The translations under genes and the position numbers were made by a program. A stretch of 64,000 nt of DNA from Beta vulgaris subsp. vulgaris. Taxonomy: Eukaryota > Streptophyta > Magnoliopsida > Caryophyllales > Amaranthaceae. Under the pieces are notes generated by a model. It was given only the letters and a program-made list of their open reading frames with translations, was not told the DNA's origin and did no database searches. Location of the stretch: contig NC_079206.1 of assembly GCF_026745355.1 (NCBI RefSeq), forward strand, positions 34,678,983-34,742,982. The letters are read 5' to 3'. Shown here one piece after another: positions 22,150 through 34,338 of the stretch. The stretch's first letter is position 1; each line of letters starts with the position of its first letter.

Positions 22150-25100
22150 TTGAAAAATAAGCTTGATCACAAGCTCGGTAAGTTTATGGAAGTAGTGAAG
22201 AATCTTCATGTAATTGTCCCATTTACTAAATTTATTTATCATGTTCCTGCATATGCTAAATTTTTGAAGGAAATTCTGACTAGTAAGAGAGCCTTTAATG
22301 CAGTTGAAACTATTACCTTTACTAAAGAATGTAGTGTCGATTTGCAAAATCAATCCCCTCCTAAATTGAAAGATCCGGGGAGTTTATCTATCATTTGTAA
22401 CATCGGCACCATTTTAATTAATAAAGCCTTATGTAATTTATGTGATAGTGTTAGTGTCATGCCCCTTATCGTTTGCAAAAAACATGACATGGAAGATTTA
22501 AAATCTACCAATATTACTCTTCAAATGATCGACCGTTCTGTTAAATACTCCCTAGGTATCTTAAAAGACATCCCTGTGAGGATATGTAAATTTTTATTCC
22601 TGTGGATGTTGTTGTGCTTGACATGTAAGAGGATACTCAAATCCCAATTATTTTAGGGAGACCATTCTTTCATACTGCTGGAGCTATCATAGATGTTAAG
22701 AATGGGAAGTTGACTTTGACCGTGGGAGATGATATGGTGATTTTTAGTTTAAACAATGCTTTGAAAAGTCCCATGCTATAGGAAGCATGCTATAGAATAT
22801 ATGTAATTGATGTGCTGGTTAATGATGACATGCCTCAATCCCTTATGCGGTATCCTTTGGAGGCTTTGCTTTGTTTTACATCTTCCACGTGTGATGGTAC
22901 TCCCTTGAGTACTGAAGTGGATGATTGGGAAGCAACTTTGACCTGTGTAGATCTTGACGGTATTACCACTCACGAGGAGGAACGTTTAGTATGTGCTACT
23001 CAACCGGTAGTGGTAAAGAAACCTCAACTAAAACCTCTTCCCCTTTCTCTGAGATATGCTTTTCTGGATGAATTTGGAAATTGTCATGTGATTATTAGTG
23101 CTTCACTGAATAATGTTCAAATGTCCCAACTTTTGTCAATTTTTAGAAAGCATAAAAAGGCCATTGGATATAGTATTAATGATTTGAAAGGCATAAGCCC
23201 TGACTTTTGCGTGCATAAAATTCATCTAGAGGATGATCATTGTCCTAGTATACAAGGCCAGCGTCATTTGAACCCCAATATGCAGGAAGTGGTCAATAAA
23301 GAGGTTATGAAATTTCTTGATGTTGGGATAATCTACCATATTTCTGATTCAAAGTGGGTGAGTTCAATTCAAGTGGTTCCTAAAAATGGAGGTACTACTG
23401 TAGTTAAGAATGAGAAAAATGAACTAATTGCTACAAGAGTAGTGACTAGGTGGCATATGTGTATTGGGTATAGGAAATTAAATGTTGCCACTAAGAAAGA
23501 CCACTTTCCCCTCCCCTTCATTGATAAGATGTTGGAAAGGCTAGCTTATCACTCTTATTTTTGTTATCTAGATGGCTATTTTGGTTTCTTCTAAATCCCT
23601 ATGCATCCAGATGACTAGGAGAAAACCATATTTACATGTCATTACGGTACCTTTGCTTACCGAAGGATGCCATTTGAACTATGAAATGCCCCCGCTACTT
23701 TCCAACGTTGTATGATGCCCATCTTTTCTGAGTTTATTGAGTCCATTATGGGCGTGTTTATGGGTGAATTTAGCGTGTATGGAATAGATTTTGATGCATG
23801 TTTGATAAAGTTAGTTAAAGTTTTAAAAAGACGTGAAGATGTCAACCTTGTACTGAACAGGGAGAAGTGTCACTTCATGGTCACTGAAGGACTGGTACTT
23901 GGTCATACTATCTCTAAACGAGGCATCCAGGTGGATAACGCAAAAATTCAAGTAATTGAGTGATTACCCCCTCGTGTTAATGTCAAAGGAGTTAGAAGCT
24001 TTCTTGGTTATGCAGGGTTTCATCGCCACTTTATCAAGGAGCTCTCTAAAATTGCTATACCACTTACTCAGCTGCTCCACAAGGATGCCACGTTCATGTT
24101 TACTGATGAGTGTCTTGTGTCTTTCAACAGGATCAAGCAAGCTTTGATTATTGCTCCTATCATTCGATCTCTAGATTGGACCCTTCTATTTCAGATTATG
24201 TGTGATGTTGGCGACTATGTTATGGGAATTGTACTTGGTTAGAGGAAGGACAACGTCCTTCATGCAATATACTATGCTAGCAAGACACTAGATGAAGCTC
24301 AAGTTAACTATGCTACCACGAAGAAAGAGCTTCTAGTTGTGGTCTATGCACTAGACAAGTCCAGGACATATTTGTTAGGGTCTAAGGTCATTGTTTATAC
24401 CGATCCTGTTGCATTGATGTACCTCCTAGCCAAAGAGATGGTAAAGCCTAGACTGATTCGGTGGATTTTGTTGCTCCAAGAAATTGACTTAGAGATTAGA
24501 TATAAAAAGGGAGCTGAAAATGTAGTAGATGATCGCTTGTCTAGATTACAATATGAGGCTATGGAAGAGGGCCTACCCATAGATGACTCGTTTCTTGATG
24601 ATAAGCTCCTAGATGTCACTTCAATCACCCTATCATATGCGGACTTCGCCAACTTCTGTGTGAGTGGACAGACTCCCCCAGAGCCGAGTCACTAGTAGAG
24701 GAAGAAATTCCTCCATGAGGCTAAAAAAAACTTTTGGGATGATCCCCTCCTTTATAAGCTTTGTGCTGACACCATCTACTAGAGATGCCTCTGAGAACGG
24801 GAGGTGCATGAAATTCTGAAGCACTCCTACTCCCTTCCATGTGGAGGCCATGCTAGGCCCTCTAAAATAGCTGCTAGGATAGTTAAGTGAGATTTTTACT
24901 AGCCTACTATATTTCATGATGCTAGTAGCTTTGTTAAATCTTGTGATGCATGCCAACGAATAAGAAATATTTCCCGTAGACATGAGATGCCCCAAACCCC
25001 TATTTTAGAAGTTGAACTATTTGATGTATGGGGTATTGATTTTATGGGTCTCTTTCCCTCTTCCTCAGGCAATAATTTCATACTTGTTGCTATTGATTAT

Positions 25101-25920
25101 GTGTCTAAGTGGGTAGAAGCCATTGCATCACCAACTAATGGCTCTAAGGTTATGAAAATGTTCAAAAAGATTATCTTTCCAAGGGTTGGGGTACCAAGGG
25201 TTGTCATTAGTGATGGTGGATCTCATTTTCACAAAAGGACTTTTGAGGCCTTACTTAGAAATATAGTGTCTACCATAGGATTGGTCTATAATATCATCCC
25301 CAGACAAGTGGGCAAGTATAAGTGTCTAATCGTGAAATAAAGACTATCTTGGAGAAGGCGGTAGCCAAATCTAGAAAGGATTGGAGTCATAAGTTAGATG
25401 AAACATTATGGGCTTATAGAATTGCTTTTAAGACACCTATTGGTACCACCCTTATAGGCTAATCTATGGTAAAACATGTCATCTACCTGTCGAACTAGAG
25501 TATATGGATTTTTGGGCTGTTAAGGAGCTAACCCTTGATGCTAAATTAGCAGGAGAAAAATGCCTATTGCAGATTAATGAGCTTGATGAACTACGATTGA
25601 ATGCCTATGATAGTTCGCGTCTCTACAAAGAGCTCCCTAAGAGATGGCATGATAAGAAACTTTTGAGAAGGGAGTTCTCTATTGGTGGTAAGGTTTTATT
25701 GTACAACTCAAGACTAAAACTTTTTCCTGGTAAGTTGAAGTCTAGGTTGCCTGGCCCATTTTAAGTCACTAATACTAACATGTTTGGTTCCATTGAGGTG
25801 GTGAATGTAATAGATGAAAAATTCAAAGTTAATGGCCAACGCTTGAAGTTGTACCATATAAGAGTCCCTGTTGGATCTATGGAGGAATTATACCTTCAAC
25901 CCCCATCCTCTGCAGCTTGA
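22150..25920 (+). pseudogene. Athila pol, broken (internal 1, first copy)
   Basis: Protease region at 22330-22660: the usual active-site LCDLGAS is replaced by LCDSVSVMPL, lacking the Gly. Reverse transcriptase at about 23230-24000: KDHFPLPFIDKMLERLA is readable, but the catalytic YMDD position reads FMGE (23757-23768). RNase H at about 24180-24560 ([36 protein letters not shown]). Integrase zinc module at about 24830-24965, core at 24987-25340 ([21 protein letters not shown]) and C-terminal part at 25504-25764 ([29 protein letters not shown]). Many stops and shifts. The motif set is diagnostic of Athila. The part from 24381 on is duplicated downstream. Confidence 0.9.
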
Positions 25921-26148
25921 GGGACGAATCATTATGGTCGTGCGAGACCTTTTTAAACCAGCGCTGATCGGGAGGCAACCCGATTTCTTTCTTTTCTTTT
26001 CTCCTTTTTATTTTTTTGTTTTGCTAATTTTTGTAGTTTGTTGAGAGAGTGAGAGGGTACTAATCATCACTTTAAAGCTACATGTGTGAACGATTGTTGA
26101 TCAATTGAAAAAAAAGACACAAAAATCGAGGTAATGACTTATTTGGGG
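25921..26148 (+). other. Non-coding tail of the first pol copy
   Basis: Follows the pol stop. Pyrimidine-rich run (25985-26025) and AATCATCACTTTAAAG near 26060. The same tail recurs after the second pol copy (27693-27915), showing that the duplication joint is at 26148/26149. Confidence 0.7.
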
Positions 26149-27915
26149 TTTAAGGTCATTGTTTATACCGATCATGCTGCATTGAAGTAGCTCCAAGCGA
26201 AAGAGGAGGCAAAGCCTAAAATGATTCAGTGAATTTTGCTGCTCTAAGAATTTGACTTAGAGATCAGAGATAAAAATGGAGCAGAAAATGTAGTAGTTGA
26301 TCACTTGTCCATATTACAGTATGAGGATATGGAAGAGGACCAACCCATTGATGACCCTTTTTCCTGATGATAAGGTCCTGGCTGTCACTTCAATCACCCC
26401 GTGGTATGCGCACTTCGCCAACTTCTGTGTGAGTGGACAGACTCCCCAGAGCTGGTTTACCAGCAAAGGAAGAAATTCCTCCATGAGGCTAAAAGATACT
26501 TTTGGGATGCTCCCCTCCTTTATAATCTTTATGCTGACACCATCTACAGGCGATGCATCCCAGGATGAGAGGTGCATGATACTCTAAAGCAGTCCCACTC
26601 CCTTCCATGTGGAGGCCATGATGGGCCCTCCAAAACAGCTCCTAAGGTACTTCAGTCTGGTTTTACTAGCCTACTCTGTTTCATGATGCTAGTACCTTTG
26701 TTAAGTCTTGTGATACATGCCAACGAACAAAAAATATTTCTCGTAGAGATGAGATGCCCCAAACCCCCATTTTGGAAGTTGAACTATTTGATGTATGGGG
26801 TATTGATTTTATGGGTCCTTTTCCCGCTTTCTCAGGCAATAATTTCATACTTATTGCTATTGACTATGTATCTAAGTGGGTAGAAGCCATTGCATCACCA
26901 ACGAATGACTCTAAGGTCCTTATGAAAATGTTCCAAAAGATTATCTTTCCAAGGTTTTGGGTACCAAGGGTTGTCATTAGTGACGCTGGATCTCATTTTC
27001 ACAAAAGAATTTTATAGGCCTTACTTAAGAAATATAGTGTCTACCATAGGACTGGTCTAACATATCATCCTCAGACAAGTGGGCAAGTAGAAGTGTCTAA
27101 TCGTGAAATAAAGACTATTGTAGAGAAGATGTAGCGAAATCTAGAAAGGATGGGAGTGAAAAGTTATATGACACATTATGGGCTTATGGAACTGCTTTTA
27201 CGACACATATTGGTACCACCCCTTATAGGTTAGTCTATGGTAAAACATGTCACCTACATGTCGAACTAGAGTATAAGGCTTTTTGGGCTGTTAAGGAGCT
27301 AAACCTTGATGCTAAATTAGCAGAGGAAAAACGCCTATTATAGATTAATGAGCTTGATGAACTCCGATTGAATGCCTATGATAGTTTGCGTCTCTACAAA
27401 GAGCACACTAAGAGATGGCATGATAAGAAAATTTTCAGCAGGGAGTTCTCTATTGGTGATAAGCTTTTATTGTACAACTCAACACTAACAGTTTTCCCTA
27501 GTAAGTGAAAGTCTAGGTTCTCTGGTCCATTTTCAGTCACTAATAGTAACAAGTTTGGTTCCGTGAGGTGATGACTGCAACAGGTGAGAAGTTCAAAGTT
27601 AATGGGCAACGCCTGAAGTTGTACCATACAGGAATCCCTGTTAGATATGTGAAGGAATAATACCATTAACCCCCATCCCCTGCAGCTTGAGTGATGCAGC
27701 ATTATGGTCGAGCGAGACCTTTATAAACCAGCGTTGATCGGAAGGCAACCCAATTTCTTTCTTTTCTTTTCTTTTTTTTTTTTTTGTTTTTGCTAATTTT
27801 TGTAGTTTGGTGAGAGAGTGTGTGGGTACTAATCATCACTTTAAAGTTACATGTGTGCAGGATTGTTGATCAATTGAAATAAAACGCACAAAAATCAAGG
27901 CAATCACTTATTTGG
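26149..27915 (+). pseudogene. Tandem duplicate of Athila RNase H-integrase region
   Basis: Second copy of 24381-26148 at a period of about 1768 bp. It starts in RNase H (AAGGTCATTGTTTATACCGA at 26152, against 24384), then integrase zinc module (26575-26735), core (26754-27017, again [12 protein letters not shown]) and C-terminal module to about 27690, then the same tail. Copy 2 keeps some positions lost in copy 1 (for example intact spacing around 27050-27110, where copy 1 is shifted) and has its own stops (26190, 26232, 27016). A duplication within the element, not part of a normal Athila. Confidence 0.88.
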
Positions 27916-27920
27916 AACAC

Positions 27921-28330
27921 GCCCGATGCCATCGAGCTGCCACGCCCATTCAGGCCCGCAACGAAAATCCAAATAGAAGAAGAATAAGAACGCCCGATGG
28001 CATCGGGCCATCTCGCCCGCTCAAGCGGAACATCTGTCATAAATTCGAACGACAAAAAAGAAATAAACAGACAGCTCGATTTTATCGGCCTACTTTACCC
28101 GATCAAACCCGCAACAACAAGCTGAAAAGGAAAAAATAAAGTTGTGCCCGATCTTGTCCGGCATGTTATGCTTGATTGGGCCCGTAACCAAATATCTAGT
28201 TGCAGGAAAAAATGTTTTGCTCGATTCCATCGGGCGGTGGGCGCTTGAACAAGCCCGTGACAAAACTTGTCAGAGTTAATAAAGGAAAATTTCGCCCGAT
28301 TTGATCGGGTTCAGACGCCCGGTCAGGCTC
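27921..28330. repeat. Six-unit palindrome array GCCCGATnnnATCGGGC
   Basis: 17-bp hairpins (7-bp arms, 3-nt loop) start at 27921, 27992, 28074, 28146, 28219 and 28294, spaced 71-82 bp. Each is followed within about 20-30 bp by a second, shorter palindrome of the form GCYYGnTCAnGC or a decayed version (for example CCGCTCAAGCGG at 28017, GCTTGAACAAGC at 28243). It lies in the internal region between pol and ORF3. The unit matches the palindrome clusters of the three LTRs but is better preserved and more regular. Confidence 0.88.
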
Positions 28331-28688
28331 GAGGTAGCGGACAGCTCATAACGTTGATTTGTCTCACATTTTTCACTCACTTTCTCTCACAATCTCTATC
28401 TACATCAAACCCTAACCCCCAAATTCTATCATCTTCTTCCCTAAAAATCACCATCCACCATTGAAGCACTCCATTCAAGCTCCTCAAATCTTCACCAATT
28501 TTTTTTTCTTATCATCTCCTACCAATTTCTTACTCCATCCTCTTCACTTTCTTTCACTCTATCTCTCACTTCCATCTTCTTCCTCCTCCCTTCCACCATT
28601 AAAGTGAAAGTGAGTGAGTAAAAGCTTTCTTCCTTCTTCCACAATCAAAGTGAGTAGAACTTTCTCAAATTTTGAGCATCCAAACAAC
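28331..28688 (+). other. Leader before Athila ORF3
   Basis: Pyrimidine-rich, TC-rich stretch (28370-28600) including AAACCCTAACCCCC. No ORF that I trust. Looks like a 5' untranslated leader for the following ORF. Confidence 0.4.
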
Positions 28689-30270
28689 ATGTTTACAAGG
28701 CAGCGAAAATCTGGCACCAGGTCACAACCACCACCACCACCACCAGTCATCCCCTGGGACGACACTTTCCCAGATGTTATTTTCACCACAGAAGAATAGT
28801 GGGAACGACTTCAGCACCAAAAAGGGCGCAATGTGAGTCCTACTACTTTCCTTGACATTGATTTCTTAAGCAAATTAGGCATTTCCTCTGAATTCAAGGA
28901 AGCATTTTTTCATGTGCATGTTAACAGATATCCTGTACTTGTCTATGAGTTCTATCGCAGTCTCATGGTCACAAAACCTCGAACTGGACCCGCCAAATCA
29001 CATGTGTCCTATGGAATAGTCAACCAGGATTTCCGCGTAACCTTCCCGGAGTTTGGTAGGATACTCTACATCGTCTTTCGGAGAGAGATTGGGCATCCCC
29101 CCGACTACCACCACCGCGAGGTCTACTATGCCATCATGGGGGACAAAAATGATTTCACCCTCCAACATTGTCATGCTAAATTTATCCACGAATCCGTCTT
29201 CAAAATTTGGGTACGGTTCATGTCAAAAACATTGTTTGGACGGGTAGAAGGCCAATTGATTCGGGGGGATGAACTATACTTGATAGGCAGTTACATGTAT
29301 CAAGGGACCCCTTGCTGCTTTTACTATAACATACCTCATCATGTTGCGCTCAAAATGGAGCGTATTGCCACCACCTTCCCTAAGCGGCGAGCCGACGACC
29401 CATTGACCTCTTGTGCCATAGTGAATGGGGGGTCAGTCACTCTTTTTGCCTGGGAAATACCAAGTGTCAATAAGAAGCGGTACCAGCCGGCCCTAAGACC
29501 TACACTAATGGACTTTTCCTACCTACCTCGCCTCCACTAGTTAGAACATAGTGGGGACTCCTACCAGTGGCTAGAGATGGCAATGGGTAGGATCTGGACA
29601 GGGTCCTCTAGGATCCAGATCTAGGTCCATTTTTTAGGTAGGGATCCAAATCCTACGCAGATCCATTGGGTAATAAGAAGGAGGATCCGGATCCAAATTC
29701 GTATGGATCCTATGGATCCGGGTCCAAAACGGGATATCCTTCATCGAATTACCCCATGCTTGAGCGAAAATCCGACTTGGACAACCTCATTACCACCTTC
29801 TTATTGTCGGTACTGATTTTCCTACCACTATCCTAGAGATACCCGAGCGTACCTACCATAATCGCCCAACCCATATTTAGGATATCCCCTCTACTTATGA
29901 TGCTCCCCCTCCCCCCATATTTTGCTGCTCCTCCTTCTTTTGATTTTCAGGAGATGATGAGCATGCTCCAGCGGATGGAGACTGGCATTACTGCCAACAC
30001 GACAGCTATCCAGGGCATCAGTCAGTAAGTTGATGCCAATTCTGCAGCTCTACAGAGCCTCAGTCGGCGTGTCGATACATTAGCCAATGATCAACACCTC
30101 GCTATCTATCCCATGTATGACGAGTACTACCGCCTTCATCGGATTAATCAACACGATGCACACCACCTCTTGGTACACTTGGAACCCAAGTTACAACCAG
30201 TTGGCATCCAGTAGTAGGGGCGGGGGAGGTGAGGATGACAATGGTGATGATACCTTCATGGATGACTGAC
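28689..30270 (+). pseudogene. Athila third ORF (ATHILA ORF-1 / envelope-like type), broken
   Basis: Start ATG at 28689 (MFTRQRKSG, then a run of prolines). An in-frame TAG at 28797-28799 interrupts it, and the same frame then stays open to 29540. The body (FLDIDFLSKLGISSEFKEAF; EFYRSLMV; FRVTFPEFGRILYI) resembles the plant ATHILA ORF-1 family found downstream of pol in Athila elements. After a small insertion-like stretch (about 29560-29740), coiled-coil-like coding resumes at about 29940-30200 (FQEMMSMLQRMETG, LQSLSRRVDTLAND). The function of this family is unknown; envelope-like is a positional label. No signal peptide or membrane helix seen. Confidence 0.68.
29560..29740. repeat. GGATCC-rich insertion, possible hAT-type MITE fragment
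   Basis: Begins AGAGATGGCAATGGG, a sequence common at the ends of plant hAT-like miniature elements, then carries six GGATCC hexamers in about 130 bp. No matching inverted end found at the right side, so it is either truncated or only superficially similar. It interrupts ORF3. Confidence 0.4.
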
Positions 30271-31790
30271 AACAAATCACTCCTTCCCCTTGTTGCAATC
30301 CGGTCATTGCCAAGTTCATCTTGGGGGAGGATTTCTATAAGTACTACTCTCACTTTTAGTGCTTTTTAGGTTAGTTAAGCTAGTTTAATTGCTTGCGAAA
30401 AAATGAAAAAACACCAAAAAAAAAGAAATATTGCTGAAAAAACACCTAAAATACGAGTTGAACATGAATAGATTGACTGCGTCCCTGTTCCCCGAACTTT
30501 GCTTTGAAGAATGATTTAACTCATTTTACTGGATGGTTGGGCATTTATGATTGGGATGTTGTGATGTGATCTCTGATTGCCTTGGTCTTGAGTATATTTT
30601 GATGATAAAGCACCTACTTTAACTGAATGCTTGAATTAGTTACATTATAAGGATTCATTCTAGCCTTCTTATGTATATATTTATGTCTGGACTATCCTTG
30701 TGTGTTAGTTCCTCGTATCATTCTTATCTTGATTTTGGCATTGTACTCGTTGATTTTTGATGACTTTGGACATGTGTTGTGATAGAGGCGTTCATTTGTT
30801 TGTTTTTTAAGCCTCGAAGTTGCTACAAGATTCATTTTTCACTCCTAGCCCCGCTAAGCCTAATGACTTTCTTTTTATCTATATTAAGCCACATTACACG
30901 CCTTGAGCCTTTTCAATGATTATTGTCCCAAGCCTAGCTTGGGGGAACATTTGTTAGGTTAATATTATATTGTGTGGTTGATTTCATGGGTTGGTTGGAA
31001 AATAGTGTTTAGTTGATACAAAGTAAAGTGAAAGAAAAGAAAAAGAAAGAAAAATGACACATGAAAAGTCTCCATGATTTCCATTCGTTAAGTTTCAAGA
31101 AATTATGATTCATGAAAATTTGTTGAAAACTATATTTAAGGAGATAATTGCTGGTTGGTTCAAAAAATTCAAAGTTCGTTATTATTTTGGTCATGTTGTT
31201 GAGGCCATGGGAGTTGTGTTGAGCACATCTAGTCCTACTAATGTTTTTTTTGCTCCCCTTTTCTTGGCTTTTCCACCACATTTCTCAAATACTTTATGTA
31301 CCTTTACCCGAGGCCCATTACAACCCTGAGAAATACCTTTTGAGCATGTGTTTGATTGTTTATTAGAATAAGATAGAGTCAATATGCCAAAATTGAAGTT
31401 TAAGTTTGTTATTCGAGTCGATTTGAGTAGAATGAGCGACATTATACCGTTTGCCAAAACACATGAGAATGTGAGTGGGAAGATATATTATGGTTGGTTT
31501 GATAAGCAATCAGACACACTTTATGCCGCCACAAAATTGAGAGGAGTGACACCTCATTGAGTACCTTTTAAAGATTTGCATGTTATGTAGGGCAACTATG
31601 TTTGACGGTTTGCTTAGGTGATTGGTGGTAAAGGTGATCCGAGTAACTGAACTTGAATTTTGCTTGCTTGAAGGGTTTTGAGTTGAAAATGTTTGAGTTT
31701 GAATTTCATATTTTGAGGGGTGAAGCAATATTATTCATATTCATGTTGTGCTTTGCTTAGGGACAAGCAAAGATTTAGCTTGGGGAAGTT
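30271..31790 (+). other. Athila 3' untranslated region with polypurine tracts
   Basis: About 1.5 kb non-coding. AGCTTGGGGGAAC at about 30940 and AGCTTGGGGAAGTT at 31777-31790 are polypurine tracts; the second abuts LTR2. The block GAGGCCCATTACAACCC near 31310 is shared with the other Athila-like element (about 4580). The text GGACAAGCAAAG before the last tract is also shared. Confidence 0.75.
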
Positions 31791-34338
31791 TGATGTTATG
31801 ATTTTATATAGAGTTTTTCCCCTACTTATATGCTAAAAGGGATGCTTATGGTGCTCTTAGGAGCCATTTTGTACTAACTTTCTCCATCTAGTTATGTTTT
31901 GTTGTTTTGTGTCAAATTTCAGGTTTTAGGGAACTATTCCACTAGTAGAATAATTGCTTATTGTTGCAGTTTTACCCATACTATATCACATAAAAAGAAA
32001 AGGAAAAATATGATATATCCATATTGCTGCGGTTTCGGCCGAAAATCGCAGCAATATTGTTTAAACGAATTTTTTTTAAAAGTTTTGGATTATTTGGCCG
32101 AACATATTATTGTGGTTTCTGGCAAGAACCGCAGCAATACATTAAAATAATATTAACTAATAATTATTTGAACCTATTGCTGCGGTTTCCTACAAAAAAC
32201 CACAACAATAGGCTTAATAAAGAGTCCATCAAGGGTTTCACGCACCCTCTCTCCTCCTCTCTTCATCTCATCTGTTCCACGCACTCCTCTCTCACTCTTC
32301 CTCTCTTCCTCTCTCTTCTCCTCTCTTCCTCTTATCAGTTTCACGCACCCCTCTCCCTCCTTCTCTCTTGCTCTAACCCTCTCATCCTCTCACGTAGCTT
32401 TTCCTTCGCCGATTGTTGCTGGTTATCAGTTCGACAAGAAACAGCGCGCTGACACTTTCTAGAAGACGAAATTGTCGTCGCTGCTGAAGATGTCGTTGCT
32501 CCGACGGGTTTTGAGTCGCTCGCCATATTTGACAACGGTGCACTGACGATTTCTAGAAGACGAAATTGCCGTCATTGTGAAAGATGAGTTTGCTCGTCGG
32601 CCTTGCTAGTCTACTGAAGATGAGTTTACCGTCGTTGCTCCGACGGGTTTGGAATTTGTTCGAAGCAGCGTTTGAATTCAATAGACGCCAAGAATTGAGA
32701 CAATGACTCAAGAGGATGAAAGAGACGCATGATTCATTTTTTTGAGGCAGAAAATTCGAGTGCTATCACAGTTGTTTGATAGGCAGAAAATTAGTTCTTA
32801 TATTTTGGTTTTGTTTCTATATTGGTTATTTGCTTCAATTCAAACTTTAGATGCACCAAAAGAAGTGATTGTTTGGTTATTGTTCAAATCTAGTGATGTT
32901 TTATTTTTATTGGATTTTTTTTTATTTTTTTAGAATGAATATATTTAGATTTTTTTATTTTTGGTCTTTTTTTGTATATTTTTCCTTTATATACCTTTCT
33001 TTTATATGAGTTTGTAAGAGCAGTTCCAAAAGTTCTTTATCATTACTTTGAATTTGTTGTATTTGATTTTTTTTCAACATTTTTTATTTTTTAGAATGAA
33101 TATATTTAGATTTTTATTTGTTGTACCTGATACTGCGGTATTGGATAGGAACTACAGCAATATGCCAATTTTTTTATTATTAACTACAGCATATTGATGC
33201 GGTTTTCCTCAGAAACCGCAACAATATGCTTTATAAATCTGATATAAAATAAATATATTGCTATAGTTTTACCCATAAACCGCAATAATATATTAATTAC
33301 CTATTGTTAACCCCTTAATTGTTGAGCACCCAAAACCGCCGCAATAGACCACTTAATCACCGCAACAATAAGAATTTATTCTACTAGTGTTTGCTACTTT
33401 CTATCTGTTATATGACCGCTACACTGGATTGGAGAGGTTTGATGCTGAGTCCCAAAGTCCCGAGGTCCCGCGGACACTTTATGGGACCCTTGAGCAAAAG
33501 AAGTGCTGAAGATTTAGCACTTAAAGCCGAGAAACGAGGAAAGGATGTCGGGCCCGATCCAAGCGAGCGTTACAGCAGGATCAAGCGCCCAAGAGAGACA
33601 AATAACTTTTATTATGGGCACGATCGGGGGTTCAGGCCCTGTCGTAATTCGCTGTTAATGCCCGATCGGGCGGCCATGGAAAGATTTGTTTCTCCCCTAC
33701 TTAGTTTGTAGGTGGCCTGATTGCATCGAGCACTTGTTGTTTAATGTTGCTTTCAGTGCTTTGGAGCCCGATTGGGTCGGGCGTATTTGGCCTGATCGAG
33801 CGACAACCCGACGCGCTTTTTAATGAATTTTGGGATGGTTGTTAACACTTTCTCCTATTGATTTTAGGACTTGAATAAATAGCAAAATTAGATTTTCTAT
33901 TATTCATCTTAGTGATTTAAGAACCCTCATTTATTGCTTTTTGCTTTCCATTCAAGCTCAAACCATTGGCTTATTCACTAGTTCAATACAATTCTTCATA
34001 TTGGTAATCTTTCTTTATTACTTTTTTTTATTGTTGATTAGATTACTTTTATTAGTTATTTGCAATGTTTCAAACTGTGAGTACGAGTTTTGATATTGAT
34101 ATTGTTATTGTTTTCACAATTATGAGTGGGTACTTTTATTTCTAGGATTGTAGGGATATATGTTTACAATGAGGGATTGATAGATTATTCTAATTGCCTT
34201 ATATTTTAATTGTTTCCGGTGGTTGAATCATTCATGCTAGATTTATAAGTTAGGGCTAATTAATATTTCTAATATCACAATATTGAATCTGCTTGGAAAG
34301 GAGAGATATTGTATAGGCTTTCAACCATTAGGCAAAGT
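31791..34338 (+). repeat. Athila array LTR2, left part (contains a CACTA insert; right end deleted)
   Basis: Starts TGATGTTATG after a polypurine tract. Apart from the insert at 31940-33389 it follows LTR1 to GGCAAAGT (34338; 19958 in LTR1), then switches abruptly to Sirevirus LTR sequence. The LTR resumes at 47992 with ATTCGATCC, so about 285 bp of LTR present in LTR1 is missing. It contains its own palindrome cluster at about 33550-33820. Confidence 0.85.
31940..33389 (+). mobile_element. Non-autonomous CACTA element in LTR2
   Basis: 1450 bp with inverted ends CACTAGTAGAATAA / TTATTCTACTAGTG. 3-bp flanks TTC (31937-31939) and TTT (33390-33392), a target duplication with one mismatch. The uninterrupted LTR1 shows the empty site near 18928. 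No transposase. Subterminal regions hold repeated, often paired copies of ATTGCTGCGGTTT and its complement AAACCGCAGCAATA (about 31963-32215 and 33130-33370), the expected binding sites for a TnpA-like protein. TC-rich centre (32240-32400). The TIR shares CACTAGTAGAA with the large CACTA at 52608, but the subterminal motifs differ. Confidence 0.87.

Noticed and set aside
31009..31457. Small open frames on both strands before Athila LTR2
   Set aside because: They lie in the 3' untranslated region shared with other Athila-like ends; no domain.
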